Shown here: positions 34,581 through 45,171 of the stretch, piece after piece | Numbering within the stretch: the first letter of the stretch is position 1 | Layout of the letters: every line of letters begins with the position of its first letter | Assembly: GCF_004342175.1 (NCBI RefSeq) | Contig: NZ_SMAO01000003.1 | Location: forward strand, 1-64,000 | DNA length: 64,000 nt | Source of the DNA: Thiobaca trueperi | GTDB taxonomy: Bacteria; Pseudomonadota; Gammaproteobacteria; Chromatiales; Chromatiaceae | Direction of reading: 5' to 3' | The notes under the pieces: generated by a model | What the model was told of the DNA's origin: nothing | Databases searched by the model: none | Seen by the model: the letters and a program-made list of their open reading frames with translations, nothing else | Program-made: the position numbers and the translations under genes

Positions 34581-35792
34581 ATGGATTTGAACCAGGGTTC
34601 ACGGGTGCTGCTGGGCGTCGGCGGCGGCATTTCCGCCTATAAATCGGTCGATCTGGTGCGCCGTCTGAGCGAGCGCGGCTGCGAGGTGCGGGTGGTCATG
34701 ACTCAGGCCGCGACCGCCTTTGTCGCGCCCCTGACCTTTCAGGCCGTCTCCGGCCATCCGGTGCGCACCGCGCTGCTCGATCCCGCTGCCGAGGCCGGCA
34801 TGGGGCATATCGAACTGGCGCGCTGGGCGGACTGTCTGCTGATCGCACCGGCGACCGCCGATCTCATGGCGCGGCTCGCCGCCGGTCTCGCCGACGATCT
34901 GCTCACGACCCTGGCGCTCGCCACCGAGGCGCCGCTCTGTCTCGCCCCGGCGATGAATCAGCACATGTGGCGTCATCCGGCGACTCAGGCCAATCTGCAA
35001 ACACTGCGCGCACGCGGGGCGCGGATTCTGGGTCCAGCCGAGGGTCAGCAGGCGTGCGGTGATGTGGGACCGGGACGCATGCTGGAACCGCTGGAGATCG
35101 CCGAGGCGCTGCGTCCGCTGGCCGGACGCCCGCTGGCCGGCGTGCGCGTGCTGCTGACCGCCGGTCCGACCCGCGAGCCGCTCGATCCGGTGCGCTATCT
35201 GGGCAATCGCAGCTCGGGTCGCATGGGCTATGCGCTGGCGACGGCCCTGAGCGATCTCGGCGCACAGGTGACGCTGATCAGCGGCCCGACCGCCCTCCCC
35301 ATGCCGCCGGTCGCCGAATCGATCCAGGTCGAAACGGCGCTGGACATGCACGGCGCGGTCATGGCGCGCGCAGCTGACTGCGACCTCTTCGTCGCGACCG
35401 CTGCTGTTGCCGATTATCGGCCAGCCGACCCTGCCGACAGCAAGATCAAGAAAGACGCGACCGGGCTGACCCTGCATCTGGTGCGCAACCCCGACATCCT
35501 CGCCGAGGTCGCGGCGCTGACCCCGGCGCCCTTCACCGTCGGTTTCGCCGCCGAGACCGACCGGGTCGAAGACTACGCGCGCGGCAAGCTGGCAGCCAAG
35601 CGGCTGGACATGATCGCCGCCAATCTAGTCGGCGGCGCGACAGGCGGCTTTGAGCGGGACGACAATGCGCTCATGGTCTTCTGGCCGAACGGACGCCGCG
35701 ACCTGCCCATGATGGACAAACGCCAGCTCGCCCGCGAACTGGCCGCACTCATCGCCGAACGCTATCGGGAACGCCATGCTGCATCCGCTTGA
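34581..35792 (+). CDS. coaBC: Bifunctional phosphopantothenoylcysteine decarboxylase/synthetase
   Basis: A 403-residue CoaBC making 4'-phosphopantetheine for coenzyme A. The flavin-binding decarboxylase half shows [16 protein letters not shown], the active His in [19 protein letters not shown] and the catalytic Cys in [12 protein letters not shown]. The synthetase half shows [29 protein letters not shown] and SKIKKD. The upstream gap holds the promoters of radC and coaBC. Confidence 0.95.
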   Translation: MDLNQGSRVLLGVGGGISAYKSVDLVRRLSERGCEVRVVMTQAATAFVAPLTFQAVSGHPVRTALLDPAAEAGMGHIELARWADCLLIAPATADLMARLAAGLADDLLTTLALATEAPLCLAPAMNQHMWRHPATQANLQTLRARGARILGPAEGQQACGDVGPGRMLEPLEIAEALRPLAGRPLAGVRVLLTAGPTREPLDPVRYLGNRSSGRMGYALATALSDLGAQVTLISGPTALPMPPVAESIQVETALDMHGAVMARAADCDLFVATAAVADYRPADPADSKIKKDATGLTLHLVRNPDILAEVAALTPAPFTVGFAAETDRVEDYARGKLAAKRLDMIAANLVGGATGGFERDDNALMVFWPNGRRDLPMMDKRQLARELAALIAERYRERHAASA

Positions 35793-36234
35793 AGTCAAAA
35801 TTCTCGATCTGCGGCTTGGCCGCGATTTCCCGCTCCCGCAGTACGCGACCCAGGGTTCCGCCGGACTCGATCTGCGCGCCATGCTGGAGACGCCGCTGGA
35901 TCTGGCGCCCGGCGACTGCGAGCTGATCCCGACCGGGATGGCGGTGCATATCGCCGAACCGGGGGTCGCCGGCATGATCCTGCCGCGCTCGGGCCTCGGG
36001 CATCGGCATGGCATCGTGCTCGGTAATCTGGTGGGTCTGATCGACTCTGATTATCAGGGGCCGCTTATGGTCTCCTGCTGGAATCGTGGCGATGTGACCT
36101 TTCGGATCGAGATCGGCGAACGCATCGCTCAACTGGTGCTGGTGCCGGTGCTGCGGGCTGATCTGGTGCTGGTTGAGTCGTTCGAGACCTCCGAGCGCGG
36201 CGAGGGTGGTTTCGGGCATACTGGTACGCGATAA
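35776..36234 (+). CDS. dut: dUTP diphosphatase
   Basis: A 152-residue trimeric dUTPase, which removes dUTP and supplies dUMP. The five family motifs are visible, including [47 protein letters not shown] and the C-terminal [12 protein letters not shown] arm. It overlaps coaBC by 17 bases, the common coaBC-dut arrangement. Confidence 0.96.
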   Translation: MLHPLEVKILDLRLGRDFPLPQYATQGSAGLDLRAMLETPLDLAPGDCELIPTGMAVHIAEPGVAGMILPRSGLGHRHGIVLGNLVGLIDSDYQGPLMVSCWNRGDVTFRIEIGERIAQLVLVPVLRADLVLVESFETSERGEGGFGHTGTR

Positions 36235-36261
36235 TTGACTGTTTCTAAAATGAAAATTTTA

Positions 36262-36394
36262 GAACCGCAAAGGCGAAAAGATCGCAAAGGGTTCCCAATA
36301 CATTCGCGTCGGATGGAAGCGGATCCGATCCACGCAAAGCCGGCCAAATGAGAAAGCTTGATTTCTCTTTGCGTCCTTCGCGCCTTTGCGGTTC
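36262..36394. repeat. Imperfect inverted repeat (GAACCGCAAAGGCG family)
   Basis: Left arm GAACCGCAAAGGCG...GATCGCAAAG (36262-36289) and right arm CTTTGCGTCC...CGCCTTTGCGGTTC (36367-36394) around a 77-base centre. It fills most of the dut-argB gap and looks like a non-coding repeat of the kind scattered in many proteobacterial genomes. Confidence 0.75.
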
Positions 36395-36420
36395 GATTGT
36401 GTTTGTTGTTTTTCTGATGA

Positions 36421-37338
<918 letters not shown>

Positions 37339-37351
37339 GCTACGGAATCGG

Positions 37352-38353
37352 CTATCGCGTCACGGCGGCGCGGAAGCCGTCACGGATCCTCTGGTCCTGT
37401 TCGGTGGAGCAGGGTCTGGCCGTCAGCCGCTCCCGACAATCCAGATCAAAATAGAGATACACCGGATCCGCGGCGCTCTTCTGAGCCCAGATCAGCGCGA
37501 ACCGGCGATCCTCACGTTCGTCCTTCCGCCACGACAGGAGCAGTCCCGGCCCCGCGATTTCATCTTTGGGGTTGGTGTGGGCTCGGAAATAATCCATTGC
37601 CCGCTGCCAGTATTGACCGCATTGCTCAGCGCCCTGGCAGCTTATCGGATCATTCGATGCGGGATCGCCAGCCATTTCAGAAGGCGTCGGCGCGGGCAGC
37701 TTCTTCAACATGCGGTAACGCTCAGCGTTCTGCGCGAATTCCTGGCGAACCGGTCCTTTTTTCAGTGTCTGCTCAAGGATGAAGGCATAGGACTCACGCA
37801 GATGTGTTTCAGACTGGGCAATGCTGTCCGCAAGTGAGGCCGGGACAGCTTTGCCAGCGCGCTCCAGGGCGGCTTTTTCCTCATGCAGTTTTCCCAGGTG
37901 CTCCTGTTCCGGACGCATGGCGTCGCGTTTGGCCTGGATCGGCGCCTCGATGGCGGCGATGCGCCCCCTGCGCGCAAGCAGCAGATCGTCGATGGTGCGG
38001 TAGGTTTGCAGCAGCGCCTGATCAGCGGCCTTCTGCTGTTCGATCAGCCGTGCCGCTTCCGCTTGCAGACGTTCCTGTTCCCTGGCCTGACGCAATTCCT
38101 CTTCCGTGGGTGGCGGCGGGATGGTTTCGGTGCGCACCCCGACCTCATTGAGTCGGGTATGACCCTGTCCGAGCTGGGCGGGCGGCGGTTGATCCGTGTA
38201 TTGGACTTCGCCCTGTTCGTCTACCCAGCGATACATCTGCTTTTGCGCATCGCTGCGTTCCGGCCAGCCGGTGGCCAGGAGACAGAGACCAAGCAGGGCG
38301 ACTGTCATCAGTGATCGGGGGACGGAGCGGGCAGGGGTAAAGCGGTTTCTCAT
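37352..38353 (-). CDS. DUF4124 exported protein, paralogue 1
   Basis: A 333-residue protein with a signal peptide (RSLMTVALLGLCLLATGW), then a DUF4124 segment QMYRWVDEQGEVQYTDQPP. A long charged coiled coil follows (EEELRQAREQERLQAEAARL onward, about 90-190), then a C-terminal domain with paired Cys (CQGAEQC, LDCRERL). It is homologous along its whole length to the next upstream gene. The start ATG 38353 is the first before the signal peptide; the longer open frame upstream runs through a repeat. Role unknown, probably an envelope protein. Confidence 0.75.
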   Translation of the reverse strand: MRNRFTPARSVPRSLMTVALLGLCLLATGWPERSDAQKQMYRWVDEQGEVQYTDQPPPAQLGQGHTRLNEVGVRTETIPPPPTEEELRQAREQERLQAEAARLIEQQKAADQALLQTYRTIDDLLLARRGRIAAIEAPIQAKRDAMRPEQEHLGKLHEEKAALERAGKAVPASLADSIAQSETHLRESYAFILEQTLKKGPVRQEFAQNAERYRMLKKLPAPTPSEMAGDPASNDPISCQGAEQCGQYWQRAMDYFRAHTNPKDEIAGPGLLLSWRKDEREDRRFALIWAQKSAADPVYLYFDLDCRERLTARPCSTEQDQRIRDGFRAAVTR

Positions 38354-38420
38354 GTCATGACCTCTTGGCGTCGTTGCCGCGCAGGTGACGCGGATCGAAA
38401 AAAGGCGGTTGGTGCAGCCG

Positions 38421-38521
38421 TGCAGATGTTCCGAGACCGTCTCCAATCGTTGTCGTCTTCGTAATCGTCGGCTTGCGAATCTTCGATTACGACAACGACA
38501 ACGAACGGCCTCGGGATTTCC
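38421..38521. repeat. Palindromic repeat with invertible-looking core, copy 1
   Basis: GTGCAGATGTTCCGAGACCG at the left, ACGAACGGCCTCGGGATTTC at the right, with GTTGTCGTCTTCG / CGACAACGACAAC arms. The 22-base core at 38469-38490 (TCGGCTTGCGAATC then TTCGATTA) appears reverse-complemented in the second copy at 45014, while the outer flanks keep the same orientation. Confidence 0.8.
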
Positions 38522-38532
38522 AGGGCGCGTCA

Positions 38533-39561
38533 CTAGGGCGGGGAGGGCGGCGGCTGCGTCACGGCGGCCCGGAAGCCATCGCGATGGGCGATGGCGGCCT
38601 GATCGATGCAGGCCAGACTCCCCGTGAGCCGGTTTTTGCACTGGAGATCCAGATAGAGACGGACGGGTTGCCCGACGCTTTGCTGAATCCAGGCAAGCGT
38701 CAGCCGGCGATGTTCCCGTTCATCCGTTTGAAAGGCGATCAGCAGACCGGCGCCCAGCATTTCGTCCTGAGTGCCGGCCTGCTGGCGGACGTAGGCCAGC
38801 GCACGGTCCCACAAGACCGCGCATGGTCCGCTGCCCTGACAGCTCACCAGATGTCCCAACAGGAGGTCGCCCGCCGGATCAGGGCTGGTTGCGGGCGGTT
38901 CGGGAAGCCTTCTCAGCCGGCTGAAACGGGCCATGATTGCATCGAATTCACGGCGGATCGCCGTTTTCTGGAATTCCTGGTCGATGATGGCGGCATAGCT
39001 GTCGCGAATCAGGGTTCCGGTCTGGTCGATCTCGCGTTTCAGTTCATCGGGGACGGGCTTGGCGGCGCGCTCCAGGTCCTTCAACTGCTGATGGAGCTTC
39101 AGCAATCGCTCCTGCTGGACGCGAATGCCATCGCGCTGGACCTGACTCAGCGCCTCAATGGCGGCAACCTTGCCTTCACGGGCCAGAACCAGATCATCAA
39201 TTGAGCGGTAAAGATTGACCAGCCGCTGATCGTCCGCCTTCTGCTGGGCGATGCGCCGGGCCTCCTCGGCCTTCAGGCGTTCCTGTTCGCGTGCCAGATC
39301 GATCTCCTGCTCAGTCGGTGCTGGCGGGACTGTCTCGGTGGGGATACCTTCCGGGCTGAGTTTGGTGTGGCCCTGCTTGACCTGCCCCGGTGGCACCTGA
39401 TCCGTGTAATGAACGGTCCCGCTCTCATCGACCCAGCGGTACAGGGTCGGCTGCGCCGCGCCGACCGCCAGCCAGGTGGCGACCGCCAGACAGAGAACGA
39501 AGCCCAACCACAGGCGGCGGGATGGTGACTTCAGATTCGTTCGCAGTCTGAAGCGCGCCAT
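38533..39561 (-). CDS. DUF4124 exported protein, paralogue 2
   Basis: A 342-residue paralogue of the gene that follows it: an N-terminal membrane/signal segment (RLWLGFVLCLAVATWLAVGAA), a DUF4124 segment TLYRWVDESGTVHYTDQVPP, a coiled coil (IDLAREQERLKAEEARRIAQ onward) and the Cys-containing C-terminal domain (CQGSGPC, LQCKNRL). It lies 2 bases after pyrE and may be cotranscribed with it. The two paralogues probably arose by tandem duplication and have diverged considerably. Function unknown. Confidence 0.75.
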   Translation of the reverse strand: MARFRLRTNLKSPSRRLWLGFVLCLAVATWLAVGAAQPTLYRWVDESGTVHYTDQVPPGQVKQGHTKLSPEGIPTETVPPAPTEQEIDLAREQERLKAEEARRIAQQKADDQRLVNLYRSIDDLVLAREGKVAAIEALSQVQRDGIRVQQERLLKLHQQLKDLERAAKPVPDELKREIDQTGTLIRDSYAAIIDQEFQKTAIRREFDAIMARFSRLRRLPEPPATSPDPAGDLLLGHLVSCQGSGPCAVLWDRALAYVRQQAGTQDEMLGAGLLIAFQTDEREHRRLTLAWIQQSVGQPVRLYLDLQCKNRLTGSLACIDQAAIAHRDGFRAAVTQPPPSPP

Positions 39562-39563
39562 GT

Positions 39564-40205
39564 TCAGATACCGTAAGCGGCCCGATAGTCGCGCATGGCC
39601 TGCGCCACAGCCTCGCTGTTCGCACCCTCGTCGAGATAGGTAATGAGATCTGCCAGGGTCAGGATACTGTAGACCGGGATACCGAAGGTCTCGCGTACCT
39701 CGTCCACCGCCGAGCGTGCGTCCTGACCGCGCTCCTGCCGGTCCAGCGCGATGACGACTGCCGCCGGAGTCGCCCCGGCGGCGCGGATGATCTCGACCGA
39801 CTCGCGCACCGAGGTGCCGGCGGTGATGACATCGTCGATGATGAGGACGCGCCCGGCCAGCGGGGTGCCGACGATGAGGCCGCCCTCACCATGATCCTTC
39901 GCCTCTTTGCGATTGAAGGCATAGGGCGTCTCACGGTCATGTTCGGTCGCCAGCATCACGCTGGTGGCGGCGGCAAGTGGGATGCCCTTGTAGGCCGGAC
40001 CATAGAGCACATCGAAGGTCAGACCCGAGTTGACGATGCATTGGGCATAGGCGCGGGCCAGCCGGGCGAGCCGGGCGCCGGTATCGAAGCCGCCGGCATT
40101 GAAGAAATAGGGGCTCTGACGACCGGATTTGAGGGTGAAATCGCCGAAGCGCAGCGCGCCGATCCCGGTGGCGAAGCGCAGAAAGTCACGTTGGTAGTCA
40201 TGCAT
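39564..40205 (-). CDS. pyrE: Orotate phosphoribosyltransferase
   Basis: A 213-residue PRTase joining orotate to PRPP in pyrimidine synthesis. Segments are [52 protein letters not shown], the flexible-loop [13 protein letters not shown], and the PRPP motif [20 protein letters not shown] 40205 was chosen because MHDYQRDF aligns with the usual PyrE start; an upstream GTG would add 9 residues. Confidence 0.96.
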   Translation of the reverse strand: MHDYQRDFLRFATGIGALRFGDFTLKSGRQSPYFFNAGGFDTGARLARLARAYAQCIVNSGLTFDVLYGPAYKGIPLAAATSVMLATEHDRETPYAFNRKEAKDHGEGGLIVGTPLAGRVLIIDDVITAGTSVRESVEIIRAAGATPAAVVIALDRQERGQDARSAVDEVRETFGIPVYSILTLADLITYLDEGANSEAVAQAMRDYRAAYGI

Positions 40206-40265
40206 CGCAATGGTTCCGCCGACAACAGTCACAGTTGATGAAAAGGTTCATTCCGGAGATCTGCC

Positions 40266-40955
40266 GTGTCGCTCACGCTCACCCAAGTTTACCTCACGGC
40301 CTGGCTGGTCGGGCTGCTGGGCGGGGTCCATTGTCTGACCATGTGCGGCGGTCTGGTCGGCTCGCTGACCGTCGGGCTGGCCCCGGACATCCGCTGCGAT
40401 CCCTGGCGGATGCTGCCGTATCAGTTTACCGCTAATCTGGCCCGTGTCATTGGATATGGTCTCGCCGGTGCACTGTTCGGTGGTCTGGGTGCACTGCTGC
40501 TGCAAGTCGATTCACTCCAGATCGCACAGCGTGCGCTCTACGCCTTCGCCGGCATCATGATGATCCTGCTGGGACTCTATCTGGGCGGCTGGTGGCGTCT
40601 GCTGGCTGCAACCGAGCGTCTGGGCCTGATCCTCTGGCGGCGACTGCAACCGCTGACCAGGCGTCTGTTGCCGATCCACAGCCTGGGACAGGCCGCTGCC
40701 ATCGGCTTCATCTGGGCCTGGATTCCCTGCGGACTGGTCTACAGCGTGCTCATCACCGCCATTGCGACCGGCAGTCCGCTCGACGGCGCGGGCGTGATGC
40801 TGGCCTTCGGTCTCGGCACCCTGCCGAATCTGCTCGGCATCGGGCTGCTCGCGGGCGCCGCCGCGCGTATTGCCGAACGTGACTGGGTCCGCAGGATTGC
40901 CGGACTGCTGATCATCGGCTTCGGTCTCCACGCGCTCTGGCGGTTGACCGGTTAA
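40266..40955 (+). CDS. TauE/SafE-like (UreH-type) membrane protein
   Basis: A 229-residue polytopic membrane protein with six or so helices and the metal-thiol motif HCLTMCGG near residue 22, plus GFIWAWIPCGLVYSVL. This domain is related to DsbD/UreH transporters, found next to cytochrome oxidase assembly genes, and is proposed to move metals or reductant across the membrane. The start is GTG 40266. No ccoGHIS genes are adjacent, so the link to oxidase assembly is inference from the motif. Confidence 0.8.
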   Translation: MSLTLTQVYLTAWLVGLLGGVHCLTMCGGLVGSLTVGLAPDIRCDPWRMLPYQFTANLARVIGYGLAGALFGGLGALLLQVDSLQIAQRALYAFAGIMMILLGLYLGGWWRLLAATERLGLILWRRLQPLTRRLLPIHSLGQAAAIGFIWAWIPCGLVYSVLITAIATGSPLDGAGVMLAFGLGTLPNLLGIGLLAGAAARIAERDWVRRIAGLLIIGFGLHALWRLTG

Positions 40956-40990
40956 GCGCGCCAATGCGGCCTGCGTGGCCCGCAATCCGG

Positions 40991-41281
40991 CTATCGGGGC
41001 TCGACCGGAATCGGCAGACACCGGGGCCGCTGAATCAGCAGCCGTTTGTAACGGGCATGCTCGCCGCCGAGGATCTCGACCTGTGAGGGGGCGACGCCAA
41101 AGGCATCGGCGATGAAGCGTCGCAGCCCCTGGTTGCCTTTGCCATCGACCGGTGGCGACTGGATGCGCACCCGATAATGCTCACCGCCCGGATCAGGTCC
41201 GACGAATCCATCGCGCGGCGCACGGGGCTGAACCCGCACCGAGAGCTCCAGATCCTCGCCCTTCCAGCGATACCAGGACAT
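40991..41281 (-). CDS. yggU: DUF167 family protein YggU
   Basis: A 96-residue protein of the DUF167/UPF0235 family (LSVRVQPRAPRDGFVGPD, VRIQSPPVDGKGNQGL, FGVAPSQVEILGGEHARYKRLLI). Function unknown, though it is widely conserved next to yggT. It lies 12 bases after yggT. Confidence 0.92.
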   Translation of the reverse strand: MSWYRWKGEDLELSVRVQPRAPRDGFVGPDPGGEHYRVRIQSPPVDGKGNQGLRRFIADAFGVAPSQVEILGGEHARYKRLLIQRPRCLPIPVEPR

Positions 41282-41293
41282 TCGCCGCGCGCC

Positions 41294-41869
41294 TCAGAAC
41301 GGACTGCCGACGAGCCACCTGAGCGGCGGAATCAGGAGCATGTTGAGCAGCACCAGGCTGATCATGACCAGCATGGGGGACAGATCGATGCCACCAATGG
41401 GGCGGATGACGCGCATCGCCGGGCGCATGATGGGGTCGGTGAGTCGCGCCAGCAGGGATACCGCCGGGTTATAGGGATCGGGATTGACCCAGCTCAGGAC
41501 GACCCGGATCAGCACCGCGAACAGAAAGAGGTTGATGAAGAGTTCGACGACGGCCGGCACCGCCCAGCCCAGCGCCAGCAGCGGAAAGCGATCCACGCCG
41601 AGCAGCAGTCCCAGAATCGCCAGCTCGACGGCGGTCAGGAGCCAGACCAGCACCAGGGCTGCCAGATCCATGCCGCCATAGCCGGGGATGATCTGACGCA
41701 GCGGGCGGAGCACGGGCGTGGTGACCTTGACCACGAACTGCGAGATGGGGTTGTAGAAATCGGCCCGCGCCCATTGCAGCAGGAAGCGGATTGCCACCAC
41801 GGCGGCATAGAGCCCGAACAGGGTCTGGATCAGGAAAACGAGCGGATCGATCAGATAGGAACCGGTCAT
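41294..41869 (-). CDS. yggT: YggT family membrane protein
   Basis: A 191-residue protein with two tandem YggT repeats, each with membrane helices and an RADFYNPISQFVV- or NPDPYNPAVSLLAR-like loop (the N-P pattern). Relatives have been tied to osmotic stress and cell-envelope upkeep. It overlaps the end of proC by 4 bases. Confidence 0.92.
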   Translation of the reverse strand: MTGSYLIDPLVFLIQTLFGLYAAVVAIRFLLQWARADFYNPISQFVVKVTTPVLRPLRQIIPGYGGMDLAALVLVWLLTAVELAILGLLLGVDRFPLLALGWAVPAVVELFINLFLFAVLIRVVLSWVNPDPYNPAVSLLARLTDPIMRPAMRVIRPIGGIDLSPMLVMISLVLLNMLLIPPLRWLVGSPF

Positions 41870-42696
41870 GACTGCTCCGACAGGGTGTGAGAAAGTTCGG
41901 CGGCGCGGTCGCGGGCGGCGGTTGCGGCGCGTGCGACCAGATCATGCAGATCGGCCCCATTGAAAACAGCCAGCGCGCGTTCGGTCGTGCCGCCCGGCGA
42001 GGTCACCTGTTCGCGCAGACGGGACGGCGGCGCGTCGCTCTCCATCGCCATCCTGGCCGCGCCCAGGGCGGTCTGGATGGTCAGCAGGCGGGCGGTCTCG
42101 GCATCCAGTCCCAGGTCGATTCCAGCCGCTTCCATCGCCTCCATGAAGAGAAAGAAATAGGCCGGACCACTGCCCGAGATGGCCGTGACCGCATCGATCT
42201 GCGTCTCGTCTGCGACCCAGCGGATGAGCCCGACAGCACGCAGGATGGTCTCGGCGCGATTACGGCCTTCGGCATCCACTTCCGGGCTGGCATGCAGACC
42301 GATAGCGCCGCTCTGCACCATCGCCGGGGTGTTGGGCATGGCGCGCACGATGGGCAGCGTCGTCCCGAACCAGCGCTGCATGGCCTGTTCGGGAACGCCG
42401 GCCATGACTGAAATGACCAGCGGACGCCCGCTCTTGAGCGGCGTCGCAATGTCGCGGCAGACCGCAGCCGCCAACTGCGGTTTGACGCAGATCACCACGG
42501 TCTCCGCACCAGCGATGGCATCGGCATTCTGGGCGAAGGCCCGCACGCCGAAGCGGGACTCCAGGCTGTTGCGCCGATCCTGGCTGGGATCGGCGATTTG
42601 CAGGCTGTCTGGCGCCTGGCCATCGGCAATCAGGCCGGCAATCAGACTGGTGGCCATGTTGCCGCCACCGATAAAAGCAATCCTCGCTGTGGTCAT
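41866..42696 (-). CDS. proC: Pyrroline-5-carboxylate reductase
   Basis: A 276-residue P5C reductase for proline synthesis: IAFIGGGNMATSLIAGL (NAD(P) binding), ETVVICVKPQ, VRAMPNTPAMVQSGAIGL, AVTAISGSGPAYFFLFMEAM, and the C-terminal LREQVTSPGGTTERALAVF. ATG 42696 was chosen at the conserved start; the open frame beyond it runs through a MITE. GGGG lies 6 bases upstream. Confidence 0.95.
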   Translation of the reverse strand: MTTARIAFIGGGNMATSLIAGLIADGQAPDSLQIADPSQDRRNSLESRFGVRAFAQNADAIAGAETVVICVKPQLAAAVCRDIATPLKSGRPLVISVMAGVPEQAMQRWFGTTLPIVRAMPNTPAMVQSGAIGLHASPEVDAEGRNRAETILRAVGLIRWVADETQIDAVTAISGSGPAYFFLFMEAMEAAGIDLGLDAETARLLTIQTALGAARMAMESDAPPSRLREQVTSPGGTTERALAVFNGADLHDLVARAATAARDRAAELSHTLSEQS

Positions 42697-42728
42697 GTCA
42701 ACCCCGGAAAAGATGGAAGGGTGAAGTC

Positions 42729-42814
42729 TAAACCGCGCCCAGAGCGGTATGCGATGTTTTTGGATTGGATCGACCTTGGCAGCATCGACGATGCGTCGGA
42801 GCATGCGCGGTTTA
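42729..42814 (+). mobile_element. TA-flanked MITE-like element, type 1
   Basis: TA-AACCGCGCCCAG...ATGCGCGGTT-TA, 86 bases with flanks, upstream of proC. It is joined to the next element by the AT-rich spacer AGCTATTAAAAAATATAAAA, nearly the same as the spacer at 60173. Confidence 0.8.
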
Positions 42815-42837
42815 AGCTATTAAAAAATATAAAATTT

Positions 42838-42921
42838 TAAACCGCGTCCCGGCTAAGGGTCGTGGATGTGCCAAACGTCGAACTCACTCGAAACGCAGCA
42901 TCTCGCTCTGGACGCGGTTTA
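42838..42921 (+). mobile_element. TA-flanked MITE-like element, type 2
   Basis: TA-AACCGCGTCC...GGACGCGGTT-TA, 84 bases with flanks. Its interior differs more than other type-2 copies. The right tip plus flanking TA makes the stop codon TAA of yggS on the minus strand. Confidence 0.75.
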
Positions 42922-43608
42922 ATGGCGCTCCCCGAAAATCGCGGTGCCGATGCGCACGAAGGTCGCGCCTTCGAGGATCGCGGCCTCCAGGTCATCGGAC
43001 ATCCCCATCGAGAGACAGGAGAGCGGTCGGGTCGGGGTGGCGAGCTGGTCGCGCAACATCCGCAGCGCGCGGAATGGCTGGCGCTGTGTCGTCTCGTCAT
43101 CGCTCGGCGCGGGCAGGGTCATGAGCCCTCTGACCCGCAATCCCGGCAGGGTCTCGCACAGATTCAGCAGATCCGGGACCGCCGATGGCTCGATTCCGCC
43201 CTTGCTGGACTCGCCGCTCAGGTTGACCTGAAGACAGACATTCAGCGGCGGCATCTCTCCGGGCCGCTGTTCGCTCAGGCGACGCGCATGGGCGGAATCA
43301 GCCAGACCATGCACCCAGGCGAAATGGGTGGCGATCTGGCGCGTTTTGTTGGCCTGGATGCGACCGATGAAATGCCAGTCGATGTCGAGATCGGCAAGCT
43401 GGCTTATCTTGTCCAGCGCTTCCTGGAGATAACTCTCGCCGAAGGCCCGCTGTCCAGCCTCATAGGCGGCGCGGATGGCCTCAGCCGACTGCTTCTTGCT
43501 CACCGCGATGAGCGCGACGCTTTCGGGATCACGTCCGGCCCGCTCGGCGGCGGTGCGGATGCGCGCCTGGGTCTGGCGCAGGCTGGCTTCGATATCCTTG
43601 TTGGTCAT
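42919..43608 (-). CDS. yggS: YggS family pyridoxal-phosphate homeostasis protein
   Basis: A 229-residue fold-III PLP-binding protein without known enzyme activity that balances vitamin B6 and amino-acid pools. Motifs are [14 protein letters not shown] (PLP Lys), [40 protein letters not shown] and [15 protein letters not shown] 43608 overlaps rdgB by 4 bases. The stop codon is made by the tip of a MITE. Confidence 0.94.
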   Translation of the reverse strand: MTNKDIEASLRQTQARIRTAAERAGRDPESVALIAVSKKQSAEAIRAAYEAGQRAFGESYLQEALDKISQLADLDIDWHFIGRIQANKTRQIATHFAWVHGLADSAHARRLSEQRPGEMPPLNVCLQVNLSGESSKGGIEPSAVPDLLNLCETLPGLRVRGLMTLPAPSDDETTQRQPFRALRMLRDQLATPTRPLSCLSMGMSDDLEAAILEGATFVRIGTAIFGERH

Positions 43609-44225
43609 GGGTTGCAGCCTGCTTCCAGCAGCCGCTGAAGCCGACGCAGCGCCTGTCCCCGATGACTGAGCCGGTTTTTGGTCTCGGGATCCAGCTCGGC
43701 GGCGCTGCAACCCTCTGTCGGCACGAAAAAGACCGGATCATAGCCGAAGCCATTCGTGCCACGGGGTGAGGTCAGGATGCGTCCCTCCCAGGTACCCTGG
43801 CAGATCAGCGGGGTCGGATCATCGGCATGACGCAGATAGACCAGCAGACACTGGAAACGCGCGGTGCGCTGGTTTTCGGGCACGCCTTCGAGTTCACGCA
43901 ACAGCTTGAGCAGGTTCTCCTGATCGGACGCGCCAGCCCCGGCATAACGGGCCGAATAGATCCCCGGCGCGCCGCGCAGTGCATCGACCTCCAGCCCCGA
44001 GTCATCCGCGATGGCAGCCAGTCCGCTGTGTCGTGCGGCGTGCCGTGCCTTGAGAATGGCGTTCTCAACGAAGGTCAGCCCGGTCTCCTCGACCTCGGGG
44101 ACACCGTATTCGCCCTGGGGCACGATGCGAATCCGCGCTTCGGTGAGCAGTTGACCGATCTCGCGCACCTTCCCGGCATTGTTGCTGGCGAGGACGATGG
44201 ATTCGCCAGTGTGTGTTTGGCTCAT
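43605..44225 (-). CDS. rdgB: XTP/dITP pyrophosphatase
   Basis: A 206-residue Ham1/RdgB protein that hydrolyses deaminated purine triphosphates: [62 protein letters not shown] and SHRGQALR. It overlaps yggS by 4 bases and lies 47 bases after rph. Confidence 0.95.
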   Translation of the reverse strand: MSQTHTGESIVLASNNAGKVREIGQLLTEARIRIVPQGEYGVPEVEETGLTFVENAILKARHAARHSGLAAIADDSGLEVDALRGAPGIYSARYAGAGASDQENLLKLLRELEGVPENQRTARFQCLLVYLRHADDPTPLICQGTWEGRILTSPRGTNGFGYDPVFFVPTEGCSAAELDPETKNRLSHRGQALRRLQRLLEAGCNP

Positions 44226-44272
44226 TGTTCATTCCCCAGCTTATGTCAGCAATTCGATGGTGCATTCTCAAC

Positions 44273-44989
44273 TCACCCACTCAGGGCCGCACGCTGCGCC
44301 GCCTGAATCTGCCGGATCCCGTTCGCCCCGAGCGTCAGCAGGGCATCCATCTCGTCGCGGCTGAATGGCGTGCCTTCGGCGGTGCCCTGGATCTCGATGA
44401 AGCGTCCCTCACCATCCATCACGAGATTCATATCGGTTTCGGCGGTGCTGTCTTCGGCATAGTCCAGATCGAGCACGGGCACCCCTTTGTAGATGCCGAC
44501 CGAGACGGCGGCAACCTGCGACTGGAGCGGGTTGGTCGCCAGCTCGCCGCGCGCGATCAGGCCGTCGATGGCGTCGCGCAGGGCGACCCAGGCGCCGGTG
44601 ATGGCGGCGGTGCGGGTACCGCCGTCGGCCTGGAGCACGTCGCAGTCGAGCGTGATCGAGCGTTCGCCCAGTGCACGCAGATCGGCGCTCGCGCGCAGCG
44701 AGCGACCGATGAGCCGCTGGATTTCCTGGGTCCGTCCGCTCTGCTTGCCGCGCGCGGCCTCGCGGTCGGTGCGGCGGTCGGTGGAGCGGGGAAGCATGCC
44801 ATATTCGGCGGTGATCCAGCCGCTGCCCTGTCCTTTGAGAAAGGGCGGCACGCGGGACTCGACGCTGGCGGTGCAGAGCACGCGGGTGTCGCCGAATTCG
44901 ACCAGCACCGAACCTTCCGCGTGACGGGTGAAGCCACGGGTGAAACGGAGTGGGCGAAGCTGATCGGGACGGCGTTGGGATGGTCTCAT
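44273..44989 (-). CDS. rph: Ribonuclease PH
   Basis: A 238-residue phosphorolytic 3'-5' exoribonuclease of tRNA maturation: [72 protein letters not shown] and [17 protein letters not shown] 44989 follows GGAGACCTT; an upstream in-frame start would enter the palindromic repeat at 45014. Confidence 0.95.
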   Translation of the reverse strand: MRPSQRRPDQLRPLRFTRGFTRHAEGSVLVEFGDTRVLCTASVESRVPPFLKGQGSGWITAEYGMLPRSTDRRTDREAARGKQSGRTQEIQRLIGRSLRASADLRALGERSITLDCDVLQADGGTRTAAITGAWVALRDAIDGLIARGELATNPLQSQVAAVSVGIYKGVPVLDLDYAEDSTAETDMNLVMDGEGRFIEIQGTAEGTPFSRDEMDALLTLGANGIRQIQAAQRAALSG

Positions 44990-45013
44990 AAGGTCTCCGG
45001 TAAGGCTGTAGTA

Positions 45014-45108
45014 GTGCAGATGTTCCAAGACCGTCTCAGATCGTTGTCGTTGTCGTAATCGAAGATTTGCAAGCCGACGACAACGACAACGAACGGCCTC
45101 GGGATTTC
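45014..45108. repeat. Palindromic repeat with invertible-looking core, copy 2
   Basis: The outer flanks match copy 1 at 38421 (GTGCAGATGTTCCAAGACCG and GAACGGCCTCGGGATTTC). Arms GTTGTCGTTGTCG (45043-45055) and CGACAACGACAAC (45078-45090) enclose a 22-base core that is the reverse complement of the core of copy 1, with one mismatch. It lies between the kinase gene and rph. Confidence 0.8.
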
Positions 45109-45171
45109 TTAGGTGCTGCTGTCGTGTCTGTGATCACTGGCGGCTGATGGCTGAAAGCTGGTGGCTTGATG

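Noticed and set aside
38421-45108. CRISPR array
   Set aside because: Only two copies, 6.6 kb apart, with no regular spacers; palindromic structure and core inversion explain them.
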